Below, in pieces: positions 1 through 10,169 of a DNA stretch of 64,000 bases (position 1 is the stretch's first letter; every line of letters begins with the position of its first letter). Origin of the DNA: Euglena gracilis (Eukaryota > Euglenida > Euglenophyceae > Euglenales); NCBI GenBank assembly GCA_039621445.1, contig CP154957.1, positions 42,751,474 through 42,815,473 of the forward strand, given 5' to 3'. The translations under genes were made by a program, and so were the position numbers. The notes below the pieces were generated by a model. That model was not told the DNA's origin and searched no databases. It saw nothing but the letters and a program-made list of their open reading frames with translations.

Positions 1-1140
1 TTTGAAGCAGTGTGGCAACTTGGACTTCACTTGTTGACACCCACGGAGAGAATGAAGATGCACATCAACTTTAATGCCCACCCCGACAACTTTGGCTCGT
101 TGACCCCAACCTGTCCAAGGCCCCGACCAATTTCAAAAAAATTGGTTGGTTCAGACATCCAAAAAGTCTTTTCGAAAAAAGTCCAGGGGGAAAGAAAGTG
201 TGTTTTACCCCACCCCTACAGAAATTGATGTTGGGCAGCGTTGGGACATGCACTCAAACCAGGGCCGCAGTAGCACCGCCGCAAAACCCACACACAGCGG
301 GAACACCCAGCCATCGCACAGCACCGGCCCTGGGTGAGCCGTGAAAAAACGTCGCATGGAGCCGTGGCCCCACGTCGACGCCTCGAAAAAGTGGTCATTT
401 TTTGGGAACCGCTGATTTTCAATCATACCCTTTAGCGCCGTCCAAGAGTTTCTTGCCGAAGACCCCCCAAAACCTGCTGAATTATGATTACCCCCCCCCG
501 CCCTAGTCGTATGACCGGGTTCCTGCAACCTGTGACTGGGGGGGGGGTGGTCATAACACCCCCATAACCTGCAACCTGTAGAGTGTCCCGAACCGCCTCA
601 TTCATTGAGGACCCTCAGGCCTCACAGCAGCTGTGATTGCTTTCATGATTGCTTTTGTGTTACTGTGTTGAGTGCTAGTGAGCCACCGGTCACATTCCGC
701 AACTGCCACATTGGATGCCTGCCCTGAAATCTGTGGTCAGAAACGGATGCCTGCCCTGAGGGGGTGCGGTCCCCGTGACCCCCCCCCCCGTGACCCCCCC
801 CGTGACCCCCCCCGTGACCCGCAAATGAGGGGTGCGAAATTTTTGACTGTGCACTGCAAGGAGGCTTGCAATCGATGGGCAGCGACTTGTGCCTTCCATG
901 TTCTCATCGAGTCCACCCACAAGGTCCCCGAAACTGCCATTTGCCCCCCAGTGACACCCCCGTGACCCCCCCCCCCGTGACCCCCCCGTGACCCGCGCCA
1001 CCCCCTGGACCATTCGGGCTCCGCACTGCGAGATGGTGAGGTCCTGCTTTCCTTGCCGGCTGTTCTGTTCTGGTGTGTTTGTGCGTGCGCGGGGGGTGCT
1101 TCTTACTGCTTTTTGTTGCCGGAGTTGGCTGATTCCTAAT
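1..1140. repeat. C-rich repeat region without a recognisable gene
   Basis: I see no convincing coding sequence here. At about 490-580 there is a C-run and G-run pair around the word ACCTGTGAC, a family that recurs at 16240-16520 and 18120-18570. At about 776-830 and 955-1000 there are minisatellites of the unit CCCCCCGTGAC, which recur in many places in this window (5950-6010, 43140-43180, 43420-43455). The ORFs that cross these blocks are low-complexity readings of the repeats. Confidence 0.6.
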
Positions 1141-1145
1141 TCTGC

Positions 1146-1326
1146 CCTTCGACCTCAAGGAGAAAGAATTTACTGCAACGAGTTCACCTGGAATATTTAC
1201 AAAGAAGCATTACATTCACCGAAGACCGGCGAATTATTCACTGGTGGATCAAACTTTTTTGCTGACCTTCGACTTCAAGGAGGAAGAATTCAACTCTCCG
1301 AGTTCAACTGGAATTATCCCAGAAAT
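1146..1326 (+). repeat. tandem duplication at the 5' side of the retroelement ORF1
   Basis: The stretch from about 1146 (CCTTCGACCTCAAGGAG) is repeated in diverged form at about 1267 (CCTTCGACTTCAAGGAG), giving two units about 120 bp apart. The second unit lies inside the start of ORF1, so the ORF1 N-terminus may include duplicated 5' leader rather than original coding sequence. The true ORF1 start is therefore uncertain: ATG at 1244 opens the longest frame, but the part conserved with another copy in this window begins near 1360. Confidence 0.6.
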
Positions 1327-2190
1327 ATTTCAATTACGAAGACAAAGTCACAACCGGACTTCCATGAAGAATGAGCTGCAAAGAAATTCAGACTGCCAAG
1401 AGGAACTTCAACGAACTTCCAAGAAAACAGCTGAAGCTGGGGAAGGTGGACACACAGCAGCAGCTGCAGAAGCTGATGAGGCGGCAGCAGCACGTCAGTC
1501 CGTGGCCATCGCAACCCCCCCACCCCCCAGCACATCAAAGATTTCAGACTCCCCCACTCAAAATGATGGCCATGGACCATGGACAACTGTGGTCAGGAAG
1601 AGAAGACAGAGGGGGACTACCATCACAGGTCCAACAGACTCCACCCCTTTTTCTCAGTTCCTCCCCTTCCAGGGGAAAAAGCAAAGGCTATGGCAGCCTC
1701 TCAAGAAATATCAGAAATCCAAAGGATTCAAATCAAAATCAAGGCTATGGCAGCCATCATTGGACAGGGCCTGGGGCCCAGAATCATGGCTATGGCAGCC
1801 ATCATCCAAGAGGGCAGTGGGCCCAAGTGCAAGGCTATGGCAGCCTGTGTCCAAACCTGGACAGATCCCACTGGGGAAAGGTATGTCCAACTTACCCCAC
1901 AGCTCTCTCAAACATAAACCCCTCAGGAGCTGCCCATCCAAGCAAGCAGCCCCCCTTTCAGGGGAAGGCCAATGGAGGCCATTATATCCAAGAGGCCAAT
2001 GGAGGCCAGGGGGTAAATATCAAGGCCAATGGAGGCCATTTCAATCAAAATCAGGTGGCCATGGGAGGCCAATGCATTCAAGACCACAGCCCTTGGGGGG
2101 GAGGCCCAAGATTGGCTCAGACAAGCCCCCCCCAGAAGATAATCAGCCCAGCCTTATATGTACCTCCCCACTGCAGAGTGGCAAACGGTA
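1244..2190 (+). pseudogene. Retroelement ORF1 (gag-like), 5' part
   Basis: A 315-codon frame directly upstream of a reverse transcriptase ORF. It is rich in charged and low-complexity sequence: a KNELQRNSDCQEELQRTSKK helix, an Ala/Glu-rich stretch, the motif GPWTTVVRKRRQRG, then repeats of the word (R/W)LWQP and of GQWRP. A diverged copy of the first part lies on the minus strand at about 50475-50765 and keeps the same frame (TSMKNELQR, PWTTVVRK), which supports this frame as coding. No nucleic-acid-binding zinc knuckle is visible. The frame ends at a TAG made by the insertion at 2191: the T and A belong to the target site and the G is the first base of the inserted element. It resumes at 3582. 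A role in particle or RNA binding is inferred from position only. Confidence 0.65.
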
Positions 2191-3581
2191 GACTGGGGGG
2201 GGGGGGTCCTGGGTGGTCGGCCGACTAGTCGGCCGACCACCCAATTGGTCGGCCGACTAGGCCTGGTCGGCAGCTAGTCGAGACGAAAGGGGACCGGGGG
2301 GGGGGGGGGGGGAGAGGTGGTTCCTGGGTGGTCGGCCGACTAGTCGGCCGACCACCCACTCTAATGTAGTTACGGGCCAGTTTCGCCGACTTTTAAGCCC
2401 CCCCCCTGAGAAAAAATTTTGTCCAAATCACCCCAAAACCAGTCAAAACCCACCCAAATGGCTCCAGAACCCCCCAATCGGGGGTGAATATGCAAAAAAA
2501 TTGGGGGGAAATGTCCATTTTGGGCCACTTTTGGCAAAAGAACACCTCTATCCGTTGTATATAAGTCAATATAAGTCAAATTTTGCACAAAAGGACTTAG
2601 CCCTCCAAGTATATTGCCAACATAGAAGGGATTTTGTTATTTGAGGGGGGGGTGTGGGGGGGGGGGGGGGGGGGGGGGGGGCGGAGCCCCCCCCGCCTAT
2701 GCCAAAGTGAGCCACAAAAACGACTTAACCCCGGAGTATGTTGCCAACATAGAAGGGATTTTGTTATTTGAGGGGGGGGGTGCGGGGTGGGGGGAGCCCC
2801 CCCCCCCCCCCTATGCCAAAGTGAGCCACAAAAACGACTTAGCCCCGGAGTATGTTGCCAACATAGAAGGGATTTTGTTATTTGAGGGGGGGGGGTGCGG
2901 GGGGGCGTAGCCCCCCCCGCCTATGCCAAAGTGAGCCACAAAAACGACTTAGCCCCGGAGTATGTTGCCAACATAGAAGGGATTTTGTTATTTGAGGGGG
3001 GGGGGGTGCGGGGGGGGGCGGAGCCCCCCCCGCCTATGCCAAAGTGAGCCACAAAAACGACTTAGCCCCCGAGTATGTTGCCAACATAGAAGGGATTTTG
3101 TTATCTGGGCTCGGGTGGGGGTGGAGGGGGGAGTTTTCAGCCTGTCCTGATGCAGAATGCTTGCATTTCTAAAGGATTTTCATGTAATCCCTGTTTCGTC
3201 ATTGGTTTTTTACCCCTCCGGACCCCATCAAGGGCCCACCGACCCCCCACCAACCAAAAATTTCCATCTGAGGGTGTTCCTGTTGGTGTAAGGCACTTAT
3301 TTGGCCCCATCCGGACCATTTCCGGGTGGTTTGGACCCGCCACAGACCATTTTTATGCCCACCGACTAGCCACCGACTAGTTTGCATACAATTTTCTTCA
3401 TAAAAAGTCGGCGAGACTGGCCCGTAACTACATTAGAGTGGGTGGTCGGCCGACTAGTCCGCCGACCACCCAGGACCCCCCCCCCCCCCCCCCCCCCCGT
3501 CTCGCCGACTAGCTGCCGACCAGGCCTAGTCGGCCGACCAATTGGGTGGTCGGCCGACCACCCAGGACCCCCCCCCCAGTC
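2191..3581. mobile_element. TA-flanked 1.39 kb TIR element inserted in ORF1
   Basis: The ends are inverted copies about 190 bp long that start GACTGGGG and continue through GGTGGTCGGCCGACTAG blocks and TACGGGCCAG. The left copy is at 2191-2390 and the right at 3405-3581. TA is present on both sides (2189-2190 and 3582-3583), as expected for Tc1/mariner-like transposition. The interior holds five tandem units of about 115-128 bp (around 2596, 2724, 2843, 2950 and 3065), each with the phrase GCCAACATAGAAGGG and a long G/C run. There is no transposase, so it is non-autonomous. Related interior and right-end sequence recurs at 12990-13580 and 18950-19510. Confidence 0.8.
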
Positions 3582-3851
3582 TACCGCCTAGAGCCCCACT
3601 GCAGACACAGACCTTCCCCCATCTTTCAAACACAGGGGGAAAGCCTGTCTTTGAGCAGCCCTATGGCAGGGCCAGAGGTGACCCCAGTGATGGGGCAGCC
3701 AGAGCTGACCCCAGTGATGGGGCAGCCAGGGGGAAGGACCCCAGTGATGGGGCCTTTGGAATCCCAGACACATTACACCCAGGGGTGCCCAGGAGGTATT
3801 AAACCTGATAAGGGAAGGCAGATCTTCCCCTCCCCCCTCAGATGTCCTTAA
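3582..3851 (+). pseudogene. Retroelement ORF1, 3' part
   Basis: If the element at 2191-3581 and one TA are ignored, the ORF1 frame runs on from here for about 90 codons and ends with TAA at 3849-3851. It contains three repeats of the word TPVMG. It overlaps the start of the reverse transcriptase ORF by 10 bases in a different frame, an arrangement typical of gag-pol junctions. The codons before 3582 in this frame belong to the inserted element and are not part of ORF1. Confidence 0.65.
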
Positions 3852-4900
3852 AAGTTCCCTTCAAAACTCCCCAAGAAATAGGGACTGCCCAGAAAATTCT
3901 GAGAGAATACGAATCCAGGCAAATCACCCCAGAGGAGGCAAAACATTTTGTCCCTCATTTTATCATTTCCAAAAAGGAAGGGGAAAAGACCAAGGAAAGA
4001 CTGATTTCAGATTGTCGACAGTTAAATCTCCATTTCACCCCCCAGAAATTCAGATTGGAACACATGGGAAACATCTTCCCATATCTAAGAAAAGGTTGGT
4101 TCTGTGGAAAAATAGACCTGAAAGATGCATATTTCCACTTAAAACTGCACAGCAGTCTGGAAAAACATGTGTGCATGCAGGTGGGGGGGGAAACGTGGCA
4201 ATTTCAAGCTGCATGCTTTGGTATAAGCAGCCTGCCACAAAAATTTATGACTCTTATGAGAGTCTGGGAAAGAAAATGGAGAAAGGAAGGCAAGGTAGTT
4301 TTCATCTACCTGGACGACATTTTGCTGTTAGCCCCCAGCAAAAAGACAGCAGCCCAACATTTGGCAGAAGTAAAAACAGACCTTTTACTGGCAGGTTTCA
4401 GATTAAACCTCCCCAAATCCTGTCTGGAACCCACACAGGAAATAAAACATTTGGGCCAATGGATCAATTTGAAAAAAGGCCAATTGGAAATTCCTCAGGA
4501 AAAACTAAAATCCTTAAGAAAGGAGCTGGGCAAAGTGCTCACAGCACAGAAAATGAGCTGCAGAAAACTCAGTTCTATTGTGGGACAAGTCAGAAGCTAT
4601 TTAGTTTCAATGCCATTTCTCAGAATTCTGACAGATCAACTTTGCAAAATGGTGGATTTGCACACAAAGTGGGGTTGGGACCACACCCTGACCATTCCCC
4701 AGGGGGTCAAAGATCAAATTGTGGAGTTAAAAGCCTTTTTACAGCCAGGTGTGGGCAGGGCATTTCAGTCCCAGGCCTCTCAGGAACTCTTTTCGGACAG
4801 CAGCACCTGGCAGTGGGGGGGGCTGGACAAAGCTTCAGGCCAAAAGGTGCAGGATTTTTGGAGGGACCTGCATGTCCTTCACATAAATCAAAAACTGTAA
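3842..4900 (+). CDS. Reverse transcriptase with start of an RNase H domain
   Basis: 352 codons. The reverse transcriptase core is clear: IDLKDAY (residues 91-97, first catalytic Asp), the FGISSLP region, and FIYLDDILLLAPS with the catalytic YLDD at residues 156-159. A connection segment follows, and then LFSDSS at about residues 317-321, which looks like the first motif of RNase H. The ORF stops soon after that, so RNase H is truncated; no integrase or recombinase follows in frame. The family would copy element RNA into DNA. It resembles DIRS/Ngaro-like or other LTR-related reverse transcriptases, but I cannot choose between them from motifs alone. The ATG at 3842 overlaps the end of ORF1, so expression may need frameshifting or re-initiation. 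Confidence 0.85.
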   Translation: MSLKVPFKTPQEIGTAQKILREYESRQITPEEAKHFVPHFIISKKEGEKTKERLISDCRQLNLHFTPQKFRLEHMGNIFPYLRKGWFCGKIDLKDAYFHLKLHSSLEKHVCMQVGGETWQFQAACFGISSLPQKFMTLMRVWERKWRKEGKVVFIYLDDILLLAPSKKTAAQHLAEVKTDLLLAGFRLNLPKSCLEPTQEIKHLGQWINLKKGQLEIPQEKLKSLRKELGKVLTAQKMSCRKLSSIVGQVRSYLVSMPFLRILTDQLCKMVDLHTKWGWDHTLTIPQGVKDQIVELKAFLQPGVGRAFQSQASQELFSDSSTWQWGGLDKASGQKVQDFWRDLHVLHINQKL

Positions 4901-5225
4901 AACACGACCAGAAAACCATGAGAACGCTCAGAAAATGATATAAAAACAGAACGCCCAACAGAAGACATGCCACACAAGAGGGTGGGACTCAAAATTGTCA
5001 CCCAGCCGACCAATTTTTGGAAAAAATGCCACATTTTTTAAAGTGGTCCAGATGCACTAGAAAAGACCAATAGAATCGTTCTTCAAAAGACACATTTAAA
5101 TGGGCGTACCTGCTTCAATGTTTCAAAAAATACTGCACGACTGCATTCCTTATGCTTCAAATAGCTTGTACCTGAAGTCAGAATAAAGATAAAACAAGGA
5201 ATTCCAAGGGAGAAACACTTCCCTG
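4893..5225 (+). repeat. 3' flank of the retroelement (second copy at 58326-58655)
   Basis: From the last codons of the reverse transcriptase ORF onward, about 330 bp match 58326-58655 closely, including AGAACGCTCAGAAAA, GAAGACATGCCACAC and ATAGCTTGTA. The two copies define the 3' untranslated part of the same retroelement family. Both lose similarity near the phrase GGGAGAAACAC, which may be the element's 3' end. Confidence 0.7.
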
Positions 5226-5289
5226 ACACACAATTAGGAAATACCGGGCGTGGTCGCCTGCGCTGCATCTTTCGCGATTTTGAGACCAA

Positions 5290-5408
5290 CCTGGCCGTCC
5301 GTCCGTCCAGCCAAAATGCACCCTGTCCAGCCGTCCGTCCAGGTGAAAGGAATTTTCTCTAGCCGTCCGTCCGTCCGTCCGTCCGTCCGTCCGTCCGTCC
5401 GTCCGCAC
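5290..5408. repeat. CCGT microsatellite
   Basis: A tetranucleotide array of CCGT, uninterrupted at about 5362-5404 and broken further upstream. The ORFs through it (Arg-Pro-Ser or Asp-Gly-Arg-Thr repeats) are artefacts of the array. Confidence 0.9.
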
Positions 5409-6060
5409 GCCTCCATGAAATTTTTGTGGAAGAAACCCCCCCCCAAAAAACAGAAAATGATTGTCCTCACCCCACCTTCCATTTGGACAACCAAACTTCT
5501 TTTTGGCACCCAACGTTCAACGCACCTCCACACCCAAAAATGGCCAAAAATCTTGTCCCCCCCCAAAAAAGTGCCAAAAATTGGTGCATTTCTGCAACCA
5601 AAACAGAATTTTTTTTGGCGATTTTTTTCCCCCTTCAAAAACAGCCATTTTGGGCCATTTTTTCAAAAATGGCCCAAAATGCATCCCAAAAAAATGTAAC
5701 GGTCAAGAAAATCCTAGCAAAATTCCTTTTCAAAAAAAATGAAAAAAATGACCAAATTTGGACATAAAAATCACCCCAAAATGACCACTTTCAAACCAAG
5801 AGGCGTTTTTTTTGTTCAAAAATGGCCCCAAAAATGGCCAAAAATGATTGCTTTTTCGACCCAAAAATCACCGATATTAGGATGCGTGCCGCCCTTCTCG
5901 TGATGGGATGCAACAACATGGATGCTGCCTCCCGACCACCTCCAAAGTGGCATACTTCCCCCGTGACCCCCCCCCCGTGACCCCCCCCATGACCCCCCCC
6001 CGTGACCCGCACCACCCCCTGAGATCTGTGGTCAGAACCGGATGCCTGCCCTGAAATCCG
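5409..6060. other. Non-coding stretch of poly-A/T-like and C-rich sequence
   Basis: I find no gene. Up to about 5880 the sequence consists of variations on CCAAAAATGGCCAAAA, a simple style shared with 14740-15240, 7600-7740 and 34600-34790. At about 5955-6015 there is a CCCCCCGTGAC minisatellite. Confidence 0.6.
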
Positions 6061-6429
6061 TGTTCATGACCACAAATTTCAGGGCAGGCATTTGGCGGGC
6101 TGAACTATTTATCACCACCAAATTCAGCCACGCCTGGTACTTTTATTTCCAGTCCCAGGGAAGTCCTAATTTCACAATTCTTGTGCCCCCCTGGACCCCT
6201 CAGGTCGTCGGTTCGAAGAGAATTATCGTTTCTGTGTGGTTCATTAAGCATATTAAACCAAACAGCACCAGAAATCACCACAATTCTCGACTCAGATTCT
6301 GGCCAATCCGACGATCGCGAGCGTATCTCGGGCTGCGTACAACGTTAGATTACCAAGTTACCCCTCAATCGAAAGCTCTTTTCAACAGACGACCAGCGGT
6401 GGTCATCAGATTTTCCCACGCTGCATGGT
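6060..6429 (-). repeat. Dispersed repeat (GATCGAGGGGTAA family), left half
   Basis: In reverse orientation this matches 21350-21890 and 63510-63875. Shared words include GCTTTCGATCGAGGGGTAA, ACGCTCGCGATCG and ACCGTGCAGCGTGG. It continues at 9887, on the other side of the element at 6430-9886. More diverged members are at 12170-12545 and 27740-27830. I do not recognise a product. Confidence 0.7.
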
Positions 6430-9400
6430 CTTAGGCGGCCGAATTCGCTTTAAGGGTTTTTCCTTTTGGATGGGCGCAATTGCGCAAATGCACCATTTTT
6501 TCGTAACCCCTGGGACCCCGTACCCTGCCAGCCGGAACACGATTTATGGGCTATGACACCCCTCTATTGGAGGGGATTGACTCCCAGAAGTTTGGTGTGC
6601 ATGCTGCTGACCAAGTGACGCGAATAGGGCTGAGGGTGAGACTGGTGATGGTGTGCGTCAAACGGGAGAGAGGCACACACCCCCAGTTACGACACTTGGA
6701 AACGGTGCTGACGTGCTGGCTGAACTGGCTGTGACACTGCCGCCACTGATAAGAACACACGGAGCCTCACTGGATCACAACACCACAGACGAACAGACCA
6801 CGTTCCCCAGCCGTCACGCAACTGATGTGTGTTTGTGGGCGCAATTGCGCAAATAAACATAAACATGTTGGTGCGCGCATTTGCGCAAATAAAACGTACA
6901 CCGATGATGTTAAAATGACTTTTTTGTGGCGCCAATGCGCGCACCAACACATTTGTTGGTGTGCGCATTTTTTTTTGCGCAAATGCGCGCACAAAAGAGT
7001 TGTGTTTATGGGCGCATTTGCGCCCATAAAACATGTAGTTTTACTTTACATGTTAAAACACACCAATGAGGACCATGACCTTGCGAGGTTTAAAAACGTG
7101 ATGGGCGTGTTGGTGTGCGCAATTGCGCAAATAAACAATTACGTTTGTGCGCGCATTTGCGCAAATGCGCGCACAAACATTTTATAAACTGCTTCAAAAT
7201 GCTGGGTTTGAGTGAGCCTTAACGCACACAAACAAAGTTGTGTTTATTTGCGCAAATGCGCGCATCAACACACATCAGTTGTGCAATACCATCTCCTCCT
7301 CCGCGACAGCTGGCGAACGCAACTCCTCACTCCAACCATTGATTTGCAACATGATTACGTGGCGATGAAACTTGTGGTGAGAGGTGGTGTGGAGTGTTCA
7401 CTGGAACACGGCATGTGACAGGCCAAAATTTGCCTGCCTTACGTGCATACATCTCTCTAAGGACCCCGGGGGGGGGTTGCTGGGCTAGGGCTAGAAATTT
7501 GGGCTGGCTAGAAATTTGGGCTGGCTAGCCCGCCCCCCCCCCCGGGGGGGGGGGGGGCTGGACCCCGGCTGGACCCGAACCGGGGCGAGCTGGACTGAAA
7601 TCGGAAAAATGCCCAAAAATGACCTGCAGAACACAGTTTTGAAAAAATGATGCATCTGAAACCCCCCCAAAATGCCCCAAACGCCCCCCAAACCCCATTT
7701 TTGGCCACTTTTGAACACAGTTTTTCAAAAAATTTCGGCGCTTCGCGCCGAAAAATTTTGGGCTGGACCCCCCAAAAAGGGGCTGGCTAGCTGGGCTAGC
7801 AGCACCCCCCCCCCCCCGGGGGGGGGGCTGCTGCGGCTGGGCTGGGCCCAAATCGGGGCTGGCTGCAGCCGCCCCCCCCCCCGGGCGGGGGTTCGCAAAA
7901 CCTTAGAGAGATGTATGCTTACGTGTGTACATTTGTACTGCTGTTCCCTGGCCCACACGACCTGTTGTTTTGGCGCCATTTGTTTGGCAATTAAACGTAA
8001 TGAATTGATGACGTGCAAACGACCTGTGACTGTTGGACGCCTTTTGTGCAACAGGACTGCGTTAAAATTTGGCACCTGAAATGCCCAGGATGTGTCGGGC
8101 CGGAGTCCGTTTTGCGGTTTTCTTTGCCATTTTTCCTTGAAATATGGAAAAAAAACACCAGTTTTTGTGCATAATTTGGGGGGAGTGAGTCCCACCGCTT
8201 TGATGCACCCAATGCAGGGGTAAAGGTTCAACACTTCCTTGCATCCAAAGTAACGGGTGTTTGAGGGCCACCCCTCTCCGGCTGCTGGTTGCCATGCACT
8301 GGCACCACGTCGTCCCCCCAGTCTCACGCCCCGGTTGCGGGGTATAATGGCCGCTTAAGCTGGTGTCGTTGCACCGGGGAGGTGGATGCCGGCCTGGTGG
8401 GTGCTGAAGCATCAGCAGCTGATGGGGCTGCAGCAGCGGAGCCGAGGCCAGTGACAGGGCCCTTGGGACCCAAAAAAAAAATTGGTGCCGGTGGAGGTGC
8501 ACTGTTACTGGGTGGCTGCGCACCCACCTTCAGGAGATCCGCTGTCTCCACCTTTTGTGGGACCTGTCAATGGTCCAAAAACGGCACCGTAACACCATGT
8601 GCAAGAGGGACAGTGTGGTCATTTGGGTTGAACCCATTCAGAAGCCACTAAGGGTAGCAGTAGGAGGGCCAAATGAAGTCGCTTATTACTCCTCCATTGG
8701 TTGTTTATTTGCGCATTTGCGCGCATCACGTTGTTTTATTTGCGCAAATGCACAAATAAACATAGTAAATTGTACAATTTCTTCATGCAGTTTATTTGCG
8801 CATTTGCGCCCATCAAACAACGTGATGCGCGCAAATGCGCAAATAAACCACTTCTGCTGTCGGTGTTTGACGGCTATGTTTCCGTCACACCGTTCTTCTT
8901 TGCGTTTATGGGCGCAAATGCGCGCACCAACACAAAGCATGTTTATGCGCGCATTTGCGCAAATGCGCGCATAAACATGCTTTGTGTTGGTGCGCGCATT
9001 TGCGCCCATAAGCTTGTGTCGTTGACAAACAGTGTGACAAATCCACCAACTGGGTGGCCCGTTGGTCCGTGCCGTCACAGCTCCTTTATCACACCGTTTA
9101 TCAACGGCGTCAGTTCATGGGTACCAAAGCCCAATCCTAGAAGGACATGATTGTGTTGATGCGCGCAATTGCGCGCATCAACATAAACATGTTGATGCGC
9201 GCATTTGCGCCCATAAAACGCAATTTTGTCTTTCTGGTGTTGGGCTTCTTCTGTTGGGTTCTTTGCCACACAGCTGGTTGTGCGGGTCCCGGGTATAAGC
9301 CAGGTGGGAGACACACCGTCCCCTTTACTCCCTTTATTCCCTGCGGACCCCGTTTTTTCCCCCTCTGCACATCCCTTCCCAAACACCCCCCACTTACCTT

Positions 9401-9886
9401 CCTTCCCCCGCGTCCTTCCCGCCGGCTTGTTCACACCACACTCACACCCCCCGGACCCTCCCTGCACTTTAACAAACAGCCCAAAAACACCACACCAAGG
9501 CGTCGCAAACAAAGCAGTCCGCCAATCACCCAGGACGCACACCGCCGGCAGCTCGGAAACACCCGGGGACACAGCCGAAAGAAGCAACAAGGGCAGTAAA
9601 GGTCCCGTTCCTATGGTGCTTTTTTGTGTTTTTTCCCCTTTGGGCCGGCAGGGTCCCGGGGGTTTGGGCCCACCAAGTCTTTCCCGACCCCCCCAAAATC
9701 ACTGTTTTTGGCCAAAGTCCCGGGAGTCACACCGCCAAAACCAAAAAATCGCTTCGTTTTTGCACTCTCTTGTCAACGTATTCTCAAACCCCCCGGACCT
9801 TCACCGCCGGAATCAAAAAACTCGGGGATTTGCGCATTTGCGCCCATCAAACAGAAAAAGCTTAAGTGCGAATTAGGCCGCCTAAG
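6430..9886. mobile_element. 3.46 kb TIR element rich in GCGCAAATGCGC palindromes
   Basis: Imperfect terminal inverted repeats of about 33 bp start CTTAGGCGGCC (left at 6430, right ending at 9886). The flanks ATGGT (6425-6429) and ACGGT (9887-9891) look like a diverged 5-bp target duplication, and an uninterrupted version of the site (GCTGCACGGTACT, read in reverse) exists near 21450. The interior has about 20 copies of palindromes built on GCGCAAATGCGC, GCGCATTTGCGC and GCGCAATTGCGC, often joined to TGTTTAT or GTTGGTG (6838-7272, 8700-9010, 9150-9215, 9828-9845). I see no transposase. A related terminus (CTTAGGCGGCCTAACTC) and GCGCAA words occur at 53684-53760. Confidence 0.75.
7445..7918. 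mobile_element. Small nested inverted-repeat element with C/G-run arms
   Basis: Inverted ends GCATACATCTCTCTAAGG (from 7445) and CCTTAGAGAGATGTATGC (ending 7918) enclose several CCCCC-GGGGG palindromes and the words GGCTGGCTAG and GCTGGACC. Similar GGCTGGCTAG/CCCGGG material is at 25890-26050, 26265-26345 and 36115-36240. It lies inside the element at 6430-9886. No ORF of note. Confidence 0.55.
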
Positions 9887-10000
9887 ACGGTACTATATTT
9901 CCAAAACAGGGCCAATTTTGACCAAAATTGGATATCCACCCCAATGGTCCCCAAATGGCAAATTTCATTGTGCTATATGGTTAAAACAGTCATGTCAGGA
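9887..10000 (-). repeat. Dispersed repeat (GATCGAGGGGTAA family), right half
   Basis: This continues the repeat interrupted at 6430. Read in reverse, it matches the start of the 21350 copy, with GTGGATATCC, CAAAATTGGCC and TTTGCCATTTGGGGACC. It confirms the borders of the 3.46 kb insertion. Confidence 0.65.
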
Positions 10001-10089
10001 CCCCAGGGCCATTTTTATGACATTTTTCGGAATGACAGAACCGGTGTCCCTAACCCCCTATTTTTTGGACAGAACCAGTGTCCCTAACC

Positions 10090-10165
10090 CCTTTTTTTGG
10101 ACAGAACCGGCGTCCAAAAAAGCCGTGGGTGGGGACGCCGGTTCTGTCCTGAACCCGGCGTCCCA
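10090..10165. repeat. Palindrome cluster of the GCCGGTTCTGTCC family
   Basis: Inverted copies of GACAGAACCGGCGTCC and GGACGCCGGTTCTGTCC form a hairpin. The same words build hairpins at 11980-12062, 21175-21300 and 21955-22115. Confidence 0.6.
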
Positions 10166-10169
10166 AACG

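Noticed and set aside
5250-5700. ORFs rich in Arg-Pro-Ser or Asp-Gly-Arg-Thr
   Set aside because: They are readings of the CCGT microsatellite and of CCAAAA-type simple sequence.
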